Source of the DNA: Thauera sp. K11
GTDB lineage: Bacteria > Pseudomonadota > Gammaproteobacteria > Burkholderiales > Rhodocyclaceae
Assembly: GCF_002354895.1 (NCBI RefSeq)
Contig: NZ_CP023439.1
Location: 2,232,001 to 2,296,000, forward strand
Direction of reading: 5' to 3'
Length of the DNA stretch: 64,000 bases
Positions 38,067 to 46,671 of this stretch are shown one piece after another (position 1 is the first letter of the stretch; each line of letters opens with the position of its first letter). Position numbers and translations under genes: made by a program. The notes under the pieces were generated by a model, which saw only the letters and a list, made by a program, of their open reading frames with translations, was not told where the DNA came from and searched no databases.

Positions 38067-39317
38067 ATGCCGCTCGGCTTCTACATCATCATGGCAGCGC
38101 AGTTCTTTTCCGCGCTCGCCGACAACGCCCTGCTCATCGTTGCGATCGCCCTTCTGCGGGACATGGCGGCCCCCGCCGAATACGAACCGCTGCTCAAGCT
38201 CTTCTTCACGCTGTCCTACGTCGGCCTGGCGGCATTCGTCGGCGCCTATGCCGATTCGATGCCCAAGTGGCGCGTCATGCTGATCAGCAACACGATCAAG
38301 ATCGGCGGCTGTCTGATGCTGTTCTTCGGCGTGCATCCGCTGTTCGCGTACGCGGTGATCGGCCTCGGCGCCGCCGCCTACTCGCCGGCGAAGTACGGCA
38401 TCCTGACCGAGTACCTGCCCCATCGCCTGCTCGTCGTCGCCAACGGCTGGATCGAGGGCCTCACCGTGGGCGCGATCATCATGGGCACGGTGATGGGCGG
38501 CATACTCATCCGCGACGACGTCTCGTCCTGGCTGCTCGCGCTCAATCCGCCGCTGGTGGATTCCGCCTTCGAGGCGGGCGTGCTGATGATCGGCACCCTG
38601 TACCTGATCGCCGCCGGCTTCAATATCTATATCCCCGACACCGGCGTCGACCACAAGCCGCTCAAGAACAATCCGCTGTACCTGATACACGACTTCAACC
38701 ACTGCCTGAGACTGCTGTGGCGCGACAAGCTGGGCCAGATCTCGCTCGCCGTCACCACGCTGTTCTGGGGCGCGGGCGCCACGCTGCAGTTCATCGTGAT
38801 CAAGTGGGCCGAGCACAATCTCGGCCTGTCGCTGTCGGAGGCGTCGATGCTGCAGGGCGTCGTCGCCATCGGCATCGCGGTCGGCGCGGTGATGGCCGCA
38901 CGTTTCGTCACGCTGCGCCGGGCAGTGCAGGTGATCCCGCTCGGCATCGCGATGGGCTTGATGGTGCTGGTGATGATCGGCGTGAACGATACCCGCGTGG
39001 CGATGGTGCTGATGATCATCGTCGGCGGCCTGGCCGGCTTCTTCGTGGTGCCGATGAATGCCCTGCTTCAGCACCGCGGCCACATCCTGATGGGCGCCGG
39101 CCACTCGATCGCGGTGCAGAACTTCAACGAGAACCTGTCCATCCTCATCATGACCGGCAGCTATGCCGTGCTGATCATGCTCGGGATGTCGATCACCACG
39201 GTGATCGTCCTGTTCGGCCTGTTCGTGGCGGTCACCATGTACCTGGTGAAGCTGCGCCACGAACTCAACCAGCGCGAACACGACGCAGTGTCGCTGCTGG
39301 AAGACCACGTCCACTGA
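38067..39317 (+). CDS. lplT: Lysophospholipid transporter, MFS family
   Basis: LplT flips lysophosphatidylethanolamine inward across the inner membrane for re-acylation. The 416-residue, 12-helix protein has AAQFFSALADNALLIVAIALL at the start, GAAAYSPAKYGILTEYLPH in the middle and SIAVQNFNENLSI near the end, all characteristic of LplT. The acyltransferase Aas, its usual partner, is not adjacent. The start is the first Met before helix 1. Confidence 0.93.
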   Translation: MPLGFYIIMAAQFFSALADNALLIVAIALLRDMAAPAEYEPLLKLFFTLSYVGLAAFVGAYADSMPKWRVMLISNTIKIGGCLMLFFGVHPLFAYAVIGLGAAAYSPAKYGILTEYLPHRLLVVANGWIEGLTVGAIIMGTVMGGILIRDDVSSWLLALNPPLVDSAFEAGVLMIGTLYLIAAGFNIYIPDTGVDHKPLKNNPLYLIHDFNHCLRLLWRDKLGQISLAVTTLFWGAGATLQFIVIKWAEHNLGLSLSEASMLQGVVAIGIAVGAVMAARFVTLRRAVQVIPLGIAMGLMVLVMIGVNDTRVAMVLMIIVGGLAGFFVVPMNALLQHRGHILMGAGHSIAVQNFNENLSILIMTGSYAVLIMLGMSITTVIVLFGLFVAVTMYLVKLRHELNQREHDAVSLLEDHVH

Positions 39318-39373
39318 GTTTCGCCGGGGCCGCCGCGCCGCGCGGCCGCCCGAAGCGCCCGGAGCCGGCGCGC

Positions 39374-40333
39374 CTACTGCTGCAGTTCGCGCTCCCGCAT
39401 GCAGCGCCGCGCGAAGCACAGGTCTTCCCACGCCCGGGCCTTGTCCTGCGGATTGCGCAGCAGATAGGCGGGATGGTAGGTCACCACCACCGGGATGCCG
39501 CGGTACTCGAACAGCTTGCCGCGCGCCGCGCCGATCCGCACCTCCGTTTCCAGCAGCGCCTGCGCGGCCGGACGGCCGAGCGCCACCAGCAGGCGCGGCT
39601 GCACGAGTTCGATCTGACGCTCGAGGTAGGGCAGGCAGGCCGCCACCTCGCCCGCCTCCGGCGTGCGGTTATGGGGCGGACGGCATTTCACCGCATTGGC
39701 GATGTAGACATCCTCTCCGCGCTTCAGGCCGATCGCCGCGAGCATGTTGTCCAGCAGCTTGCCGGCCTGGCCGACGAAGGGCTCGCCCCGCAGATCCTCC
39801 TCCGCCCCCGGCCCCTCCCCTACCAGCATCCAGCGCGCGCGCCGGTCGCCGACGCCCGGAACGGCCTGGCGCCGCCGCTCGCACAACACGCAGGCCGCGC
39901 AATTGCGGATGTCGGCCTCGAGTTCGTCCCACCCCAGCGCGGCAATGCGCCGGGTGCGCTCCGCATCCGCACCGTGGCTCCGCGCGACAGGCGCTGGCGC
40001 CCGGGGCATGGATGTCGCGGCGGATGGCGCGGCATGGCCGTATTCGGTCGGCGCGGCACGGCCCGCGTTCCCGCTGCCGGCAGGCCGGGAACCCGTCGCA
40101 GGCAGAAGCTCCGCCGGCATGCCCTTGGCCACCGCCGGCTGCGCCGGGGTCGATGCCTGCGCGCAAGCCTGCAACCCCGGCCCTTCGGCGGGTGCGGCCG
40201 CGGCGCCCGCTTCCTCCTGCGGCTGCGCTTCCGCATCCGCGCGGCTGCGCAGCCGCCAGATCGGCCCCAGGCCCATCTCGCGCAGCATCGCTCCGCGCCG
40301 GTTCCTGCCCGAAGAACGCGCGGCCGCATTCAT
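39374..40333 (-). CDS. Type 4 uracil-DNA glycosylase with iron-sulfur cluster
   Basis: This enzyme removes uracil from DNA. The catalytic domain (from about residue 135) shows CAACVLCERR for the cluster, GEGPGAEEDLRGEPFVGQAGKLLDNML and the second motif TYHPAYLLRNP. A 120-residue Ala/Pro-rich, low-complexity N-terminal extension precedes it, longer than in most relatives. ATG 40333 overlaps the rimI stop (ATGA), and GAGG lies eight bases upstream. It forms a translationally coupled set with tsaB and rimI. Confidence 0.93.
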   Translation of the reverse strand: MNAAARSSGRNRRGAMLREMGLGPIWRLRSRADAEAQPQEEAGAAAAPAEGPGLQACAQASTPAQPAVAKGMPAELLPATGSRPAGSGNAGRAAPTEYGHAAPSAATSMPRAPAPVARSHGADAERTRRIAALGWDELEADIRNCAACVLCERRRQAVPGVGDRRARWMLVGEGPGAEEDLRGEPFVGQAGKLLDNMLAAIGLKRGEDVYIANAVKCRPPHNRTPEAGEVAACLPYLERQIELVQPRLLVALGRPAAQALLETEVRIGAARGKLFEYRGIPVVVTYHPAYLLRNPQDKARAWEDLCFARRCMRERELQQ

Positions 40334-40794
40334 AGCTCGCACCTCATCACGATGGCGTCTTCGCGACCGTCGGCCGCGGGGTAGTAGTCCCGCCGGCGTC
40401 CGACGTGCTCGAACCCGTGCTTGCGGTAAAGATTCAGGGCCGGCCCGTTGGACGGCCTGACCTCGAGAAAGAACTGCGTCGCACCATGAAGCCGCGCCTC
40501 GTTCCGCAGGTGATGCAGCAAGGTCGCGCCGTGGCCGCCGCGCTGGGCCTGCCGGTCGATGCTGATGTCAAGCAGATGCGCCTCGTCGAGCACCAGCATC
40601 ATCACCGCGTAACCCACCGGCCGCCCGGCCACCCTGAGGACCCAGCAACTGTAGCCTGCCGCCAGGGAATCGGCGAAGTTCCCGCGCGTCCACGGAAAGG
40701 CGTGCAGATCCTGCTCGCACGCGACGACCCAGTCGAGATCGTGCTCGGCCATCGGCGCGAACTCGACGCCGTCCGCCGGATCGCGGGATTTCAA
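40330..40794 (-). CDS. rimI: Ribosomal protein bS18-alanine N-acetyltransferase
   Basis: RimI acetylates the N-terminus of ribosomal protein S18. The 154-residue GNAT protein contains HAFPWTRGNFADS, LDEAHLLDISIDRQAQRGGHGATLL and YYPAADGREDAIVM, the last diagnostic of RimI. The start is probably TTG at 40794: GGAGG lies six bases upstream and it overlaps the tsaB stop. The first ATG (40752) would cut into the conserved N-terminal strand. Confidence 0.9.
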   Translation of the reverse strand: MKSRDPADGVEFAPMAEHDLDWVVACEQDLHAFPWTRGNFADSLAAGYSCWVLRVAGRPVGYAVMMLVLDEAHLLDISIDRQAQRGGHGATLLHHLRNEARLHGATQFFLEVRPSNGPALNLYRKHGFEHVGRRRDYYPAADGREDAIVMRCEL

Positions 40795-41483
40795 GCCCGG
40801 CCTCCGCCGGCCAGGCGCTCTGCGGTAGTGAGTGCGATCTTGTCGCGCACATAGAGCGGCGCGGCGTACTGCGGTGCGATCGACTCGCCGCGCGCCACCC
40901 GCCGCGCGGCGAGCAGGGCCACCTGCCGCGCGCGCGGAATCGCATCCGGCGCGCAGCCGGAGAGCCTGCCGGCCAGCCGGGCACGCAATGCCTCGGCATG
41001 GACGGCGAACGCGGAACCCGCGCCGAACCACTCCCCGGGCGGCAGCGGCAGCGTGTCGGGCCGGCCGCACGACGGCTCGCCCACCGCCTGCAGGACGCCG
41101 TCGGCATCGCGTACGTAGGCACAGCAATAGATTTCGCCCAGACGCGCGTCGGTCGCGGCCACGATGCGGTCTTCCGCGTGCTGTGCCGCGAGCGCCTCCA
41201 GACTGCAGATGGCCACCATCCCCACGCCGCCGCCCAGCGCCAGGCCCTGCGCGACCCCGCACGCCAGGCGCAGGCCGGTGAATGCGCCCGGTCCGCTGCC
41301 GAATGCGACCGCATCGAGCCGGCTCACTGCCAGCCCTGCTTCGCCGAGCAGCCAGTCGATGGCCGGCAGGACGCCTTCCGAGTGGGCTGCGACGCCGTCG
41401 AGTTCGCTTTCGAGAATGCGTCCCTCGCTGAGCAGCGCGATGCTGCCCGTCTCACATGAGGTTTCGATCGCAAGAATGTTCAT
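40791..41483 (-). CDS. tsaB: tRNA threonylcarbamoyladenosine biosynthesis protein TsaB
   Basis: TsaB is the dimerisation partner of TsaD in t6A37 formation on ANN-decoding tRNAs. The 230-residue protein has MNILAIETSCETGSIALL, HSEGVLPAIDWLLGEAGL, and GSGPGAFTGLRLACGVAQGLA, the standard TsaB signatures. It heads the tsaB-rimI-udg coupled set on the minus strand. Confidence 0.96.
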   Translation of the reverse strand: MNILAIETSCETGSIALLSEGRILESELDGVAAHSEGVLPAIDWLLGEAGLAVSRLDAVAFGSGPGAFTGLRLACGVAQGLALGGGVGMVAICSLEALAAQHAEDRIVAATDARLGEIYCCAYVRDADGVLQAVGEPSCGRPDTLPLPPGEWFGAGSAFAVHAEALRARLAGRLSGCAPDAIPRARQVALLAARRVARGESIAPQYAAPLYVRDKIALTTAERLAGGGRA

Positions 41484-41537
41484 GCGCCGGCATTCTACCG
41501 GCTGGGATGTCCGCAGTCCTCACCCGACCGGAGGACG

Positions 41538-41867
41538 TCAGTTCCTCTTCCGCGGACGCGGGTCCTCGGGATAGGCGCCGCGCATCGCGTCACGCAGATC
41601 GCGGCGCAGCGCGCTGCGCTCCTCGCTGCTGAGCTTGCGCCGCTGCGCAGATTCGTCGCGATCCCCGCGCGGCACGAGGGATTCGCGCAGGCCGGCCGGG
41701 CGCTCGGGCCGCTGCCGCTCATTTTCGGCGGCGGCAAAACCATCGAACATCGGCGAACGCGCGTGGGCCTCGACGCCGACGAGCGGCAACAGCAAGGCGA
41801 GCGCGAGGTGCAGGATGCAGATGCTCCGGCGCCGGGCGAATGCGACTGATGAGACGGAAGACTTCAT
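41538..41867 (-). CDS. Small secreted protein of unknown function
   Basis: The 109-residue product has an N-terminal signal peptide (ICILHLALALLLPLVGVEAHA) and a short basic mature part ending LSSEERSALRRDLRDAMRGAYPEDPRPRKRN, read here as a conserved-looking Arg-rich helical segment. Similar small periplasmic proteins are found in betaproteobacteria, but I cannot name a function. ATG 41867 is placed directly before the signal peptide; the frame stays open upstream. Confidence 0.6.
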   Translation of the reverse strand: MKSSVSSVAFARRRSICILHLALALLLPLVGVEAHARSPMFDGFAAAENERQRPERPAGLRESLVPRGDRDESAQRRKLSSEERSALRRDLRDAMRGAYPEDPRPRKRN

Positions 41868-42096
41868 CTCGGACTCGCGGACCTGCGCGGACGCCCGCGA
41901 TAGTATGTGTGTTGACGACACCCCGGAACATACGGCAATCGGGCAATGATGGATAGCGCCCCACATCACCTCCGGACGCCTTTTGTAAGCCGATGTTGCC
42001 CTTGCTCCAGGCACTTACGAAGCGTTACCGCGGCGCCCGATCGCAGCCCGCGCCGCCCACTGGCACGCCGGCTGCGGCGAGGATAGGATTCGGCCC

Positions 42097-42861
42097 ATGA
42101 ATGCAAAAACCCGCTACCGCGTATTGTTGGTCGATGATGACGCCCGCCTGCGCGAGCTGTTGTCCCGCTATCTCCTGGAACAGGGATTCGCCGTGAAGGC
42201 CGTCGGCGATGCGCCGATGATGGACCGTGCGCTGCATCGCGAACATTTCGACCTCATCGTGCTCGATCTCATGCTGCCGGGAGAAGACGGTCTGGCGATC
42301 TGCCGGCGCCTGCGTGCCGCCGAGAACCTCATACCCGTCATCATGCTCACCGCGAAGGGCGACGACGTCGACCGCATCCTCGGCCTCGAGATGGGTGCCG
42401 ACGACTACCTTGCCAAGCCGTTCAATCCGCGCGAACTCGTCGCGCGCATCCAGGCAGTCATGCGGCGCCAGCCGCAGACCCTGCCTGGCGCGCCGACGCC
42501 GGAAGACGAGATCGTGTCGTTCGGCCGCGTGCAGGTGAACCTCGGCACGCGCTCGCTGACGCGCGACAGCGAGGACATCCAGTTGACGACCGGCGAGTTC
42601 TCGCTGCTGAAGGTGCTGCTGCAGCACCCCCGCCAGCCCCTGTCGCGGGACAAGCTGATGGAGCTTGCGCGCGGACGCGAATACGGCGTGTTCGATCGGG
42701 CCATCGACGTGCAGGTGTCCCGCCTGCGCAAGCTGGTCGAGGACGATCCGGCCAAGCCCCGCTACATCCAGACGGTGTGGGGCTTCGGCTACGTCTTCGT
42801 GCCGGACGACAGCAAGTCCGGGCCGGACGACGGCAAGCCGGCCGCCGACGGCGCAGAGTAA
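42097..42861 (+). CDS. ompR: OmpR-family response regulator
   Basis: The 254-residue protein has a receiver domain with phospho-acceptor D57 (LIVLDLMLPGEDG) and the conserved lysine in DYLAKPFNPREL, then an OmpR-type winged helix (TTGEFSLLKVLLQHPRQPLSRDKL, DVQVSRLRKLVEDDP, IQTVWGFGYVF). It closely resembles OmpR proper. The sensor kinase gene follows 18 bp later. It likely responds to osmolarity or envelope signals, by analogy to OmpR-EnvZ. Confidence 0.93.
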   Translation: MNAKTRYRVLLVDDDARLRELLSRYLLEQGFAVKAVGDAPMMDRALHREHFDLIVLDLMLPGEDGLAICRRLRAAENLIPVIMLTAKGDDVDRILGLEMGADDYLAKPFNPRELVARIQAVMRRQPQTLPGAPTPEDEIVSFGRVQVNLGTRSLTRDSEDIQLTTGEFSLLKVLLQHPRQPLSRDKLMELARGREYGVFDRAIDVQVSRLRKLVEDDPAKPRYIQTVWGFGYVFVPDDSKSGPDDGKPAADGAE

Positions 42862-42879
42862 CCCGCGATCCGGCTGTCG

Positions 42880-44280
42880 ATGTCCGGCTTTCCGCGCGCG
42901 CTGGCCGCGCCGCTCTCGAGGTGGCTGCCGCGCTCGCTGCTGTGGCAGACCTTTCTGCTGGTCGGCCTGCTGCTCATCGTCGCGCTGGGCGTCTGGTCGC
43001 AGATCTTCCGCTACTTCGAGGAACCGGCGCGCGCGCGCGACGTGGCGCAGATGGTCGCCAGCGTCGTCAACCTGACCCGCACCGCCCTCATCAACGCCGA
43101 TGCCGAGCGCCGCATCGACCTGCTGATCGAACTCGCCGCGCTCGAAGGCATACGGATCTACCCGGCGGAGCCCTCGGACGACGTCGAACCGCTTCCCGAC
43201 ACCCGTCCGCTCAGACTGCTGACGACCCACGTGCGGCAGCAGCTCGGCGAGCATACCCGCTTCGCCGTGCGCTGGAAGTCGCTCGACGGCTTCTGGGTCA
43301 GCTTCCGCCTCGATCCGGACGACGGCAGCGACGAGTACTGGGTCATGCTGCCGGCGGACCGCATCGAGCAGCGCCATGCCTTCGAATGGCTGGCATGGGG
43401 CAGTGCAGCCCTGCTCGTCGCGCTGGCCGGCGCCTACCTGATCGTGTCGCGCATCAGCAGGCCGCTGCGAAACCTGACCCGCGCCGCACTCATGGTCGGC
43501 AGCGGCCGCACGCCCCCCGTGCAGCAGGAGAGCGGACCGCAGGAGATCGCCGTCGTGGCGCGCGCATTCAACCGCATGGCGGGCGAACTCGCGCGCACCG
43601 ACGCCGACCGGGCGCTGATCCTGGCCGGCGTTTCCCACGACCTGCGCACACCGCTCGCGCGGCTGCGGCTCGGCGTCGAGATGTCGGGCGCACCGGCCGG
43701 CGAGGTGCTCGCGATGGTAGCCGACATCGAGGAAATGGACCGCATCATCGGCCAGTTCCTCGATTTCGGCCGCGGCGATGCGCAGGAACCGACGCAGCAG
43801 GTCGATCTCGCCACGCTCGCACGCGAGATCACGGAACCCTATCGCCTGCGCGGACTCGACGTCAGGCTCGACGCGCCGGACACCCTGGTCGCCGAGGCGC
43901 GCGCACTCCCGATGCGCCGCGCACTCGCCAACCTCGTGGACAACGCGCTGCGCTACGCGGGCGAGGACGAGCCGGTGGACGTCAGCGTCTATCCCGCCGG
44001 CAACGAGGCCTGCATCGAAGTTGCCGATCGCGGCCCCGGCATTCCATCCGACCAGGTCGAGCGCATGCGCCACCCCTTCACCCGGCTGGAAGAGGCGCGT
44101 TCCAACACCAAGGGCGCGGGGCTCGGGCTGGCGATCGTCGACCGCGTGATGCGCGCCCACCAGGGCCGCCTGGACCTGTCGCCGCGCGAAGGCGGCGGCC
44201 TGCGCGCGATCCTGTGCCTGCCCTACTCGGGGAACGCGCCGGCACAGGCTAGAATCTCGTCCAACGACGCGACGGGATAA
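42880..44280 (+). CDS. envZ: EnvZ-like osmosensor histidine kinase
   Basis: The 466-residue inner-membrane kinase has two membrane helices (LLWQTFLLVGLLLIVALGVW near 22-40 and AALLVALAGAYLIVS near 176-190) bounding a periplasmic domain, a HAMP segment, H253 in GVSHDLRTPLARLRL and an ATPase domain with N-box NLVDNALRYAG and KGAGLGLAIV. It pairs with OmpR upstream. The C-terminal end precedes the next start by only four bases. Confidence 0.93.
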   Translation: MSGFPRALAAPLSRWLPRSLLWQTFLLVGLLLIVALGVWSQIFRYFEEPARARDVAQMVASVVNLTRTALINADAERRIDLLIELAALEGIRIYPAEPSDDVEPLPDTRPLRLLTTHVRQQLGEHTRFAVRWKSLDGFWVSFRLDPDDGSDEYWVMLPADRIEQRHAFEWLAWGSAALLVALAGAYLIVSRISRPLRNLTRAALMVGSGRTPPVQQESGPQEIAVVARAFNRMAGELARTDADRALILAGVSHDLRTPLARLRLGVEMSGAPAGEVLAMVADIEEMDRIIGQFLDFGRGDAQEPTQQVDLATLAREITEPYRLRGLDVRLDAPDTLVAEARALPMRRALANLVDNALRYAGEDEPVDVSVYPAGNEACIEVADRGPGIPSDQVERMRHPFTRLEEARSNTKGAGLGLAIVDRVMRAHQGRLDLSPREGGGLRAILCLPYSGNAPAQARISSNDATG

Positions 44281-44284
44281 AGGA

Positions 44285-44998
44285 ATGAACATCGTTTTTC
44301 GCCAGTTCCATCATGAGGAAACAGGGACGCTGTCCTATCTGCTCGCCGACGCCCTGACCGGCCACGCACTGATGATCGACCCCGTCTGCGAGCACGCCGG
44401 CCGCTACCTCAACGAGCTCCAGGAACTCGAACTCGATCTGGTCTGGCTGCTCGAGACCCACTCGCACCCGGAAGACCCGCCGGGCACGCAGGCGATGAAG
44501 GAGCACACCGGCGCCCGGACGGCGGGCGCGAACGCCGCCGGCGCCGGCGTGCCCGACCTGATCGTCGGGCAAGGGGACACCGTGGTGTTCGGCGACGAGA
44601 TCGTGCGCGTCATCGCCACTCCCGGCCACACTCCCGACAGCGTGACCTACAAGTGGCGCGACCGTATCTTCACCGGCGACTCGCTGCTGATCGGCGGCTG
44701 CGGACGCTGCGATTTCAGCGGCGGCGACGCCGGTGCGATGTACGACAGCATCTGCGGGCGGCTGCTGTCGCTGCCCGACGAAACCCTGATCTACCCGGGA
44801 CACGACTACCGCAACCTTCGCGTCAGCTCCGTCGCCCAGGAAAAACTGAGCAATGGGCGCCTGCACGGAAAATCCCGCGCCGAATTCATCGAACTGATGA
44901 ATAATCTTCGGCATTCCCGTCCCGGCAGTCCCGCCGGCTCTTCCCCGTCGTCGCGCTGCAGCCGCGACGGCGACCTGATCGACATCCATGCAGCCTGA
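44285..44998 (+). CDS. ETHE1-like metallo-beta-lactamase-fold protein with altered HxHxDH motif
   Basis: The 237-residue protein resembles persulfide dioxygenases (ETHE1/SdoA), which oxidise glutathione persulfide to sulfite: FTGDSLLIGGCGRCDF, SLPDETLIYPGHDYRNLRVSSV. The usual THxHADH is replaced by THSHPED (H59, H61, E63, D64). The ligands that hold the single iron in ETHE1 correspond to H59, H115 (TPGHTPDS) and D132 (TGDSL) and are kept; the second-metal residues are lost. So a persulfide dioxygenase is plausible but the local change deserves caution. The gene overlaps the globin gene by 11 bp. Confidence 0.75.
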   Translation: MNIVFRQFHHEETGTLSYLLADALTGHALMIDPVCEHAGRYLNELQELELDLVWLLETHSHPEDPPGTQAMKEHTGARTAGANAAGAGVPDLIVGQGDTVVFGDEIVRVIATPGHTPDSVTYKWRDRIFTGDSLLIGGCGRCDFSGGDAGAMYDSICGRLLSLPDETLIYPGHDYRNLRVSSVAQEKLSNGRLHGKSRAEFIELMNNLRHSRPGSPAGSSPSSRCSRDGDLIDIHAA

Positions 44999-45437
44999 CC
45001 AGCGTTCCACGCCCCCGCTTTCTCCGTACGAACTGATCGGCGGAGAACCCACGGTACGTGCCATCGTCAAACGATTCTACGAATTGATGGACACGCTTCC
45101 CGAGGCATGGAGCGTGCGCAGGATGCATGGCGAGGATCTGTCGGGTTCGGAAGAAAAGCTCTTCCTCTTTCTGTCGGGCTGGCTGGGCGGGCCGAACCTG
45201 TACGTCGAACGCTACGGCTCGCCGTTCCTGCGCGCCCGCCACCTGCCCTTCTCCATCGGCCGCGCCGAACGGGACCAGTGGATGCTGTGCATGCGCCAGG
45301 CGCTGGACGAATTCGTCGGCGATGCCGCCATGCGCACGCGGCTGCACGAATCCCTCGCCGCGCTCGCCAACCACATGCGCAACCGCGCGGAGTCGTCCGC
45401 GCCGGCCGGCAGCGATGACGATGGATCAAAGCCGTAA
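44988..45437 (+). CDS. Group II truncated hemoglobin
   Basis: The 149-residue protein fits the trHbO family: SPYELIGGEPTVRAIVKRFYELMD at the N-terminus, FLFLSGWLGGPNLYVERYG in the middle and RHLPFSIGRAERDQWMLCMRQAL, including the proximal histidine (RHLPF) and conserved Trp. Such globins bind O2, NO or sulfide-type ligands. It overlaps the persulfide-dioxygenase-like gene, suggesting joint translation and possibly a joint role in O2 or sulfur metabolism. Confidence 0.92.
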   Translation: MQPDQRSTPPLSPYELIGGEPTVRAIVKRFYELMDTLPEAWSVRRMHGEDLSGSEEKLFLFLSGWLGGPNLYVERYGSPFLRARHLPFSIGRAERDQWMLCMRQALDEFVGDAAMRTRLHESLAALANHMRNRAESSAPAGSDDDGSKP

Positions 45438-45473
45438 CGGTTCTCCAGTAACGCTCCTCTATAATCCGCATTC

Positions 45474-46082
45474 ATGAAATTTCTGTTCGACCTCCTGCCG
45501 GTCATCCTTTTCTTCGCCACCTACAAGATCGCCGGCTCCAACCCCGACGCGGCGCACGCACTGGCCGTGCAATGGCTCGGCGACGGCATCGCCGCCACCC
45601 AGGCCCCCATCCTGATCGCGACCGCGGCCACGATCGTGGCGACCTTCCTGCAGATCGCCATCGTCTGGCTGAAGCACAGGAAGGTGGACACGATGCTATG
45701 GGTCAGCCTGGCCATCATCGTCGTGTTCGGCGGCGCGACGCTGTTCTTCCACAACCCGACCTTCATCAAGTGGAAGCCGACCGCGCTGTACTGGCTCTTC
45801 GGCGGCGTACTGCTGGTTTCGGCGGGGGCGTTCCGGCGCAACCTGATCCGCAAGATGCTCGAGGCCCAGATCCAGCTCCCCGACGCAGTGTGGGGGCGGC
45901 TGAATCTCGCGTGGAGCGGCTTCTTCGTCGCGATGGGCGTGATCAACCTCTACGTCGCCTACAGCTTCAGCGAGGAAGTGTGGGTCAACTTCAAGCTTTT
46001 CGGCGCCACCGGACTGATGCTCGCTTTCGTCCTGGCCCAGGGCTTCTATCTTTCCAGACATATCGAGGAGGAGACCAACTGA
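45474..46082 (+). CDS. yciB: Inner membrane septation protein, YciB/IspA
   Basis: The 202-residue protein has five to six membrane helices and the YciB signatures [36 protein letters not shown] and [21 protein letters not shown]. YciB takes part in cell-envelope synthesis and septation in enterics. Its TGA overlaps the next ATG by one base (TGATG), starting a chain of coupled small genes. Confidence 0.95.
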   Translation: MKFLFDLLPVILFFATYKIAGSNPDAAHALAVQWLGDGIAATQAPILIATAATIVATFLQIAIVWLKHRKVDTMLWVSLAIIVVFGGATLFFHNPTFIKWKPTALYWLFGGVLLVSAGAFRRNLIRKMLEAQIQLPDAVWGRLNLAWSGFFVAMGVINLYVAYSFSEEVWVNFKLFGATGLMLAFVLAQGFYLSRHIEEETN

Positions 46083-46381
46083 TGCTTTATGCCCTGATCG
46101 GAGAGGACGTCCCCGGCAGCCTGGAACTGCGCCAGAATGCCCGCCCCGCCCATCTGTCGCGGCTGGAAGCCCTGCGCGACGAAGGACGGCTGGTGCTTGC
46201 CGGTCCGATGCCTTCGATCGATTCGCCGGACCCCGGTCCGGCCGGCTTCAGCGGTACGCTGATGGTTGCCGAGTTCGAATCCCTGGCTGCCGCCGAGCGG
46301 TGGTTCGCCGAAGACCCTTATGTGACGCAGGGCGTGTTCGCACGCACGAGCGTCAAGCCGTTCAAGAAGGTTCTTCCGTGA
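46082..46381 (+). CDS. YciI-family protein
   Basis: The 99-residue protein has the compact ferredoxin-like YciI fold: RPAHLSRLEALRDEGRLVLAGPM and WFAEDPYVTQGVFARTSVKPFKKVL, with the conserved His and Asp expected at the putative active site. No enzymatic activity is firmly established for this family. It is translationally coupled to yciB before it and to bolA after it (GTGA overlap). Confidence 0.92.
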   Translation: MLYALIGEDVPGSLELRQNARPAHLSRLEALRDEGRLVLAGPMPSIDSPDPGPAGFSGTLMVAEFESLAAAERWFAEDPYVTQGVFARTSVKPFKKVLP

Positions 46382-46671
46382 CCATCGCCGAGAAGATCCG
46401 GGCCCGGCTCGCTCCGCTGCAGCCCGAACGCATCGAGATCGGGGACGACAGCGCGCTGCACGCCGGCCACGCCGGCGCGCGCAGCGGCGGCGGCCACTAC
46501 CGGCTGCTGATCGTCTCCCCGCATTTCGAAGCAAGAAACACGGTGGCCCGCCACCGCATGATTTACGACGCACTTGGCGACATGATGAAGACCGACATTC
46601 ATGCCCTCGCCATCCGCGCCCTTTCGGCCGCCGAGGCCACCAAGCAACTCAGTCACGAGGAACCCCGATGA
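46378..46671 (+). CDS. BolA-family protein
   Basis: The 97-residue protein begins with GTG at 46378, overlapping the yciI stop. It shows EKIRARLAPLQPERIEIGDDSALHAGH, GHYRLLIVSPHFEARNTVARHRMIYDAL and MKTDIHALAIRALS, typical of BolA proteins, which partner with monothiol glutaredoxins in iron-sulfur handling and influence cell shape. The conserved histidine lies in TDIHAL. It overlaps the next gene by four bases. Confidence 0.92.
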   Translation: MTIAEKIRARLAPLQPERIEIGDDSALHAGHAGARSGGGHYRLLIVSPHFEARNTVARHRMIYDALGDMMKTDIHALAIRALSAAEATKQLSHEEPR

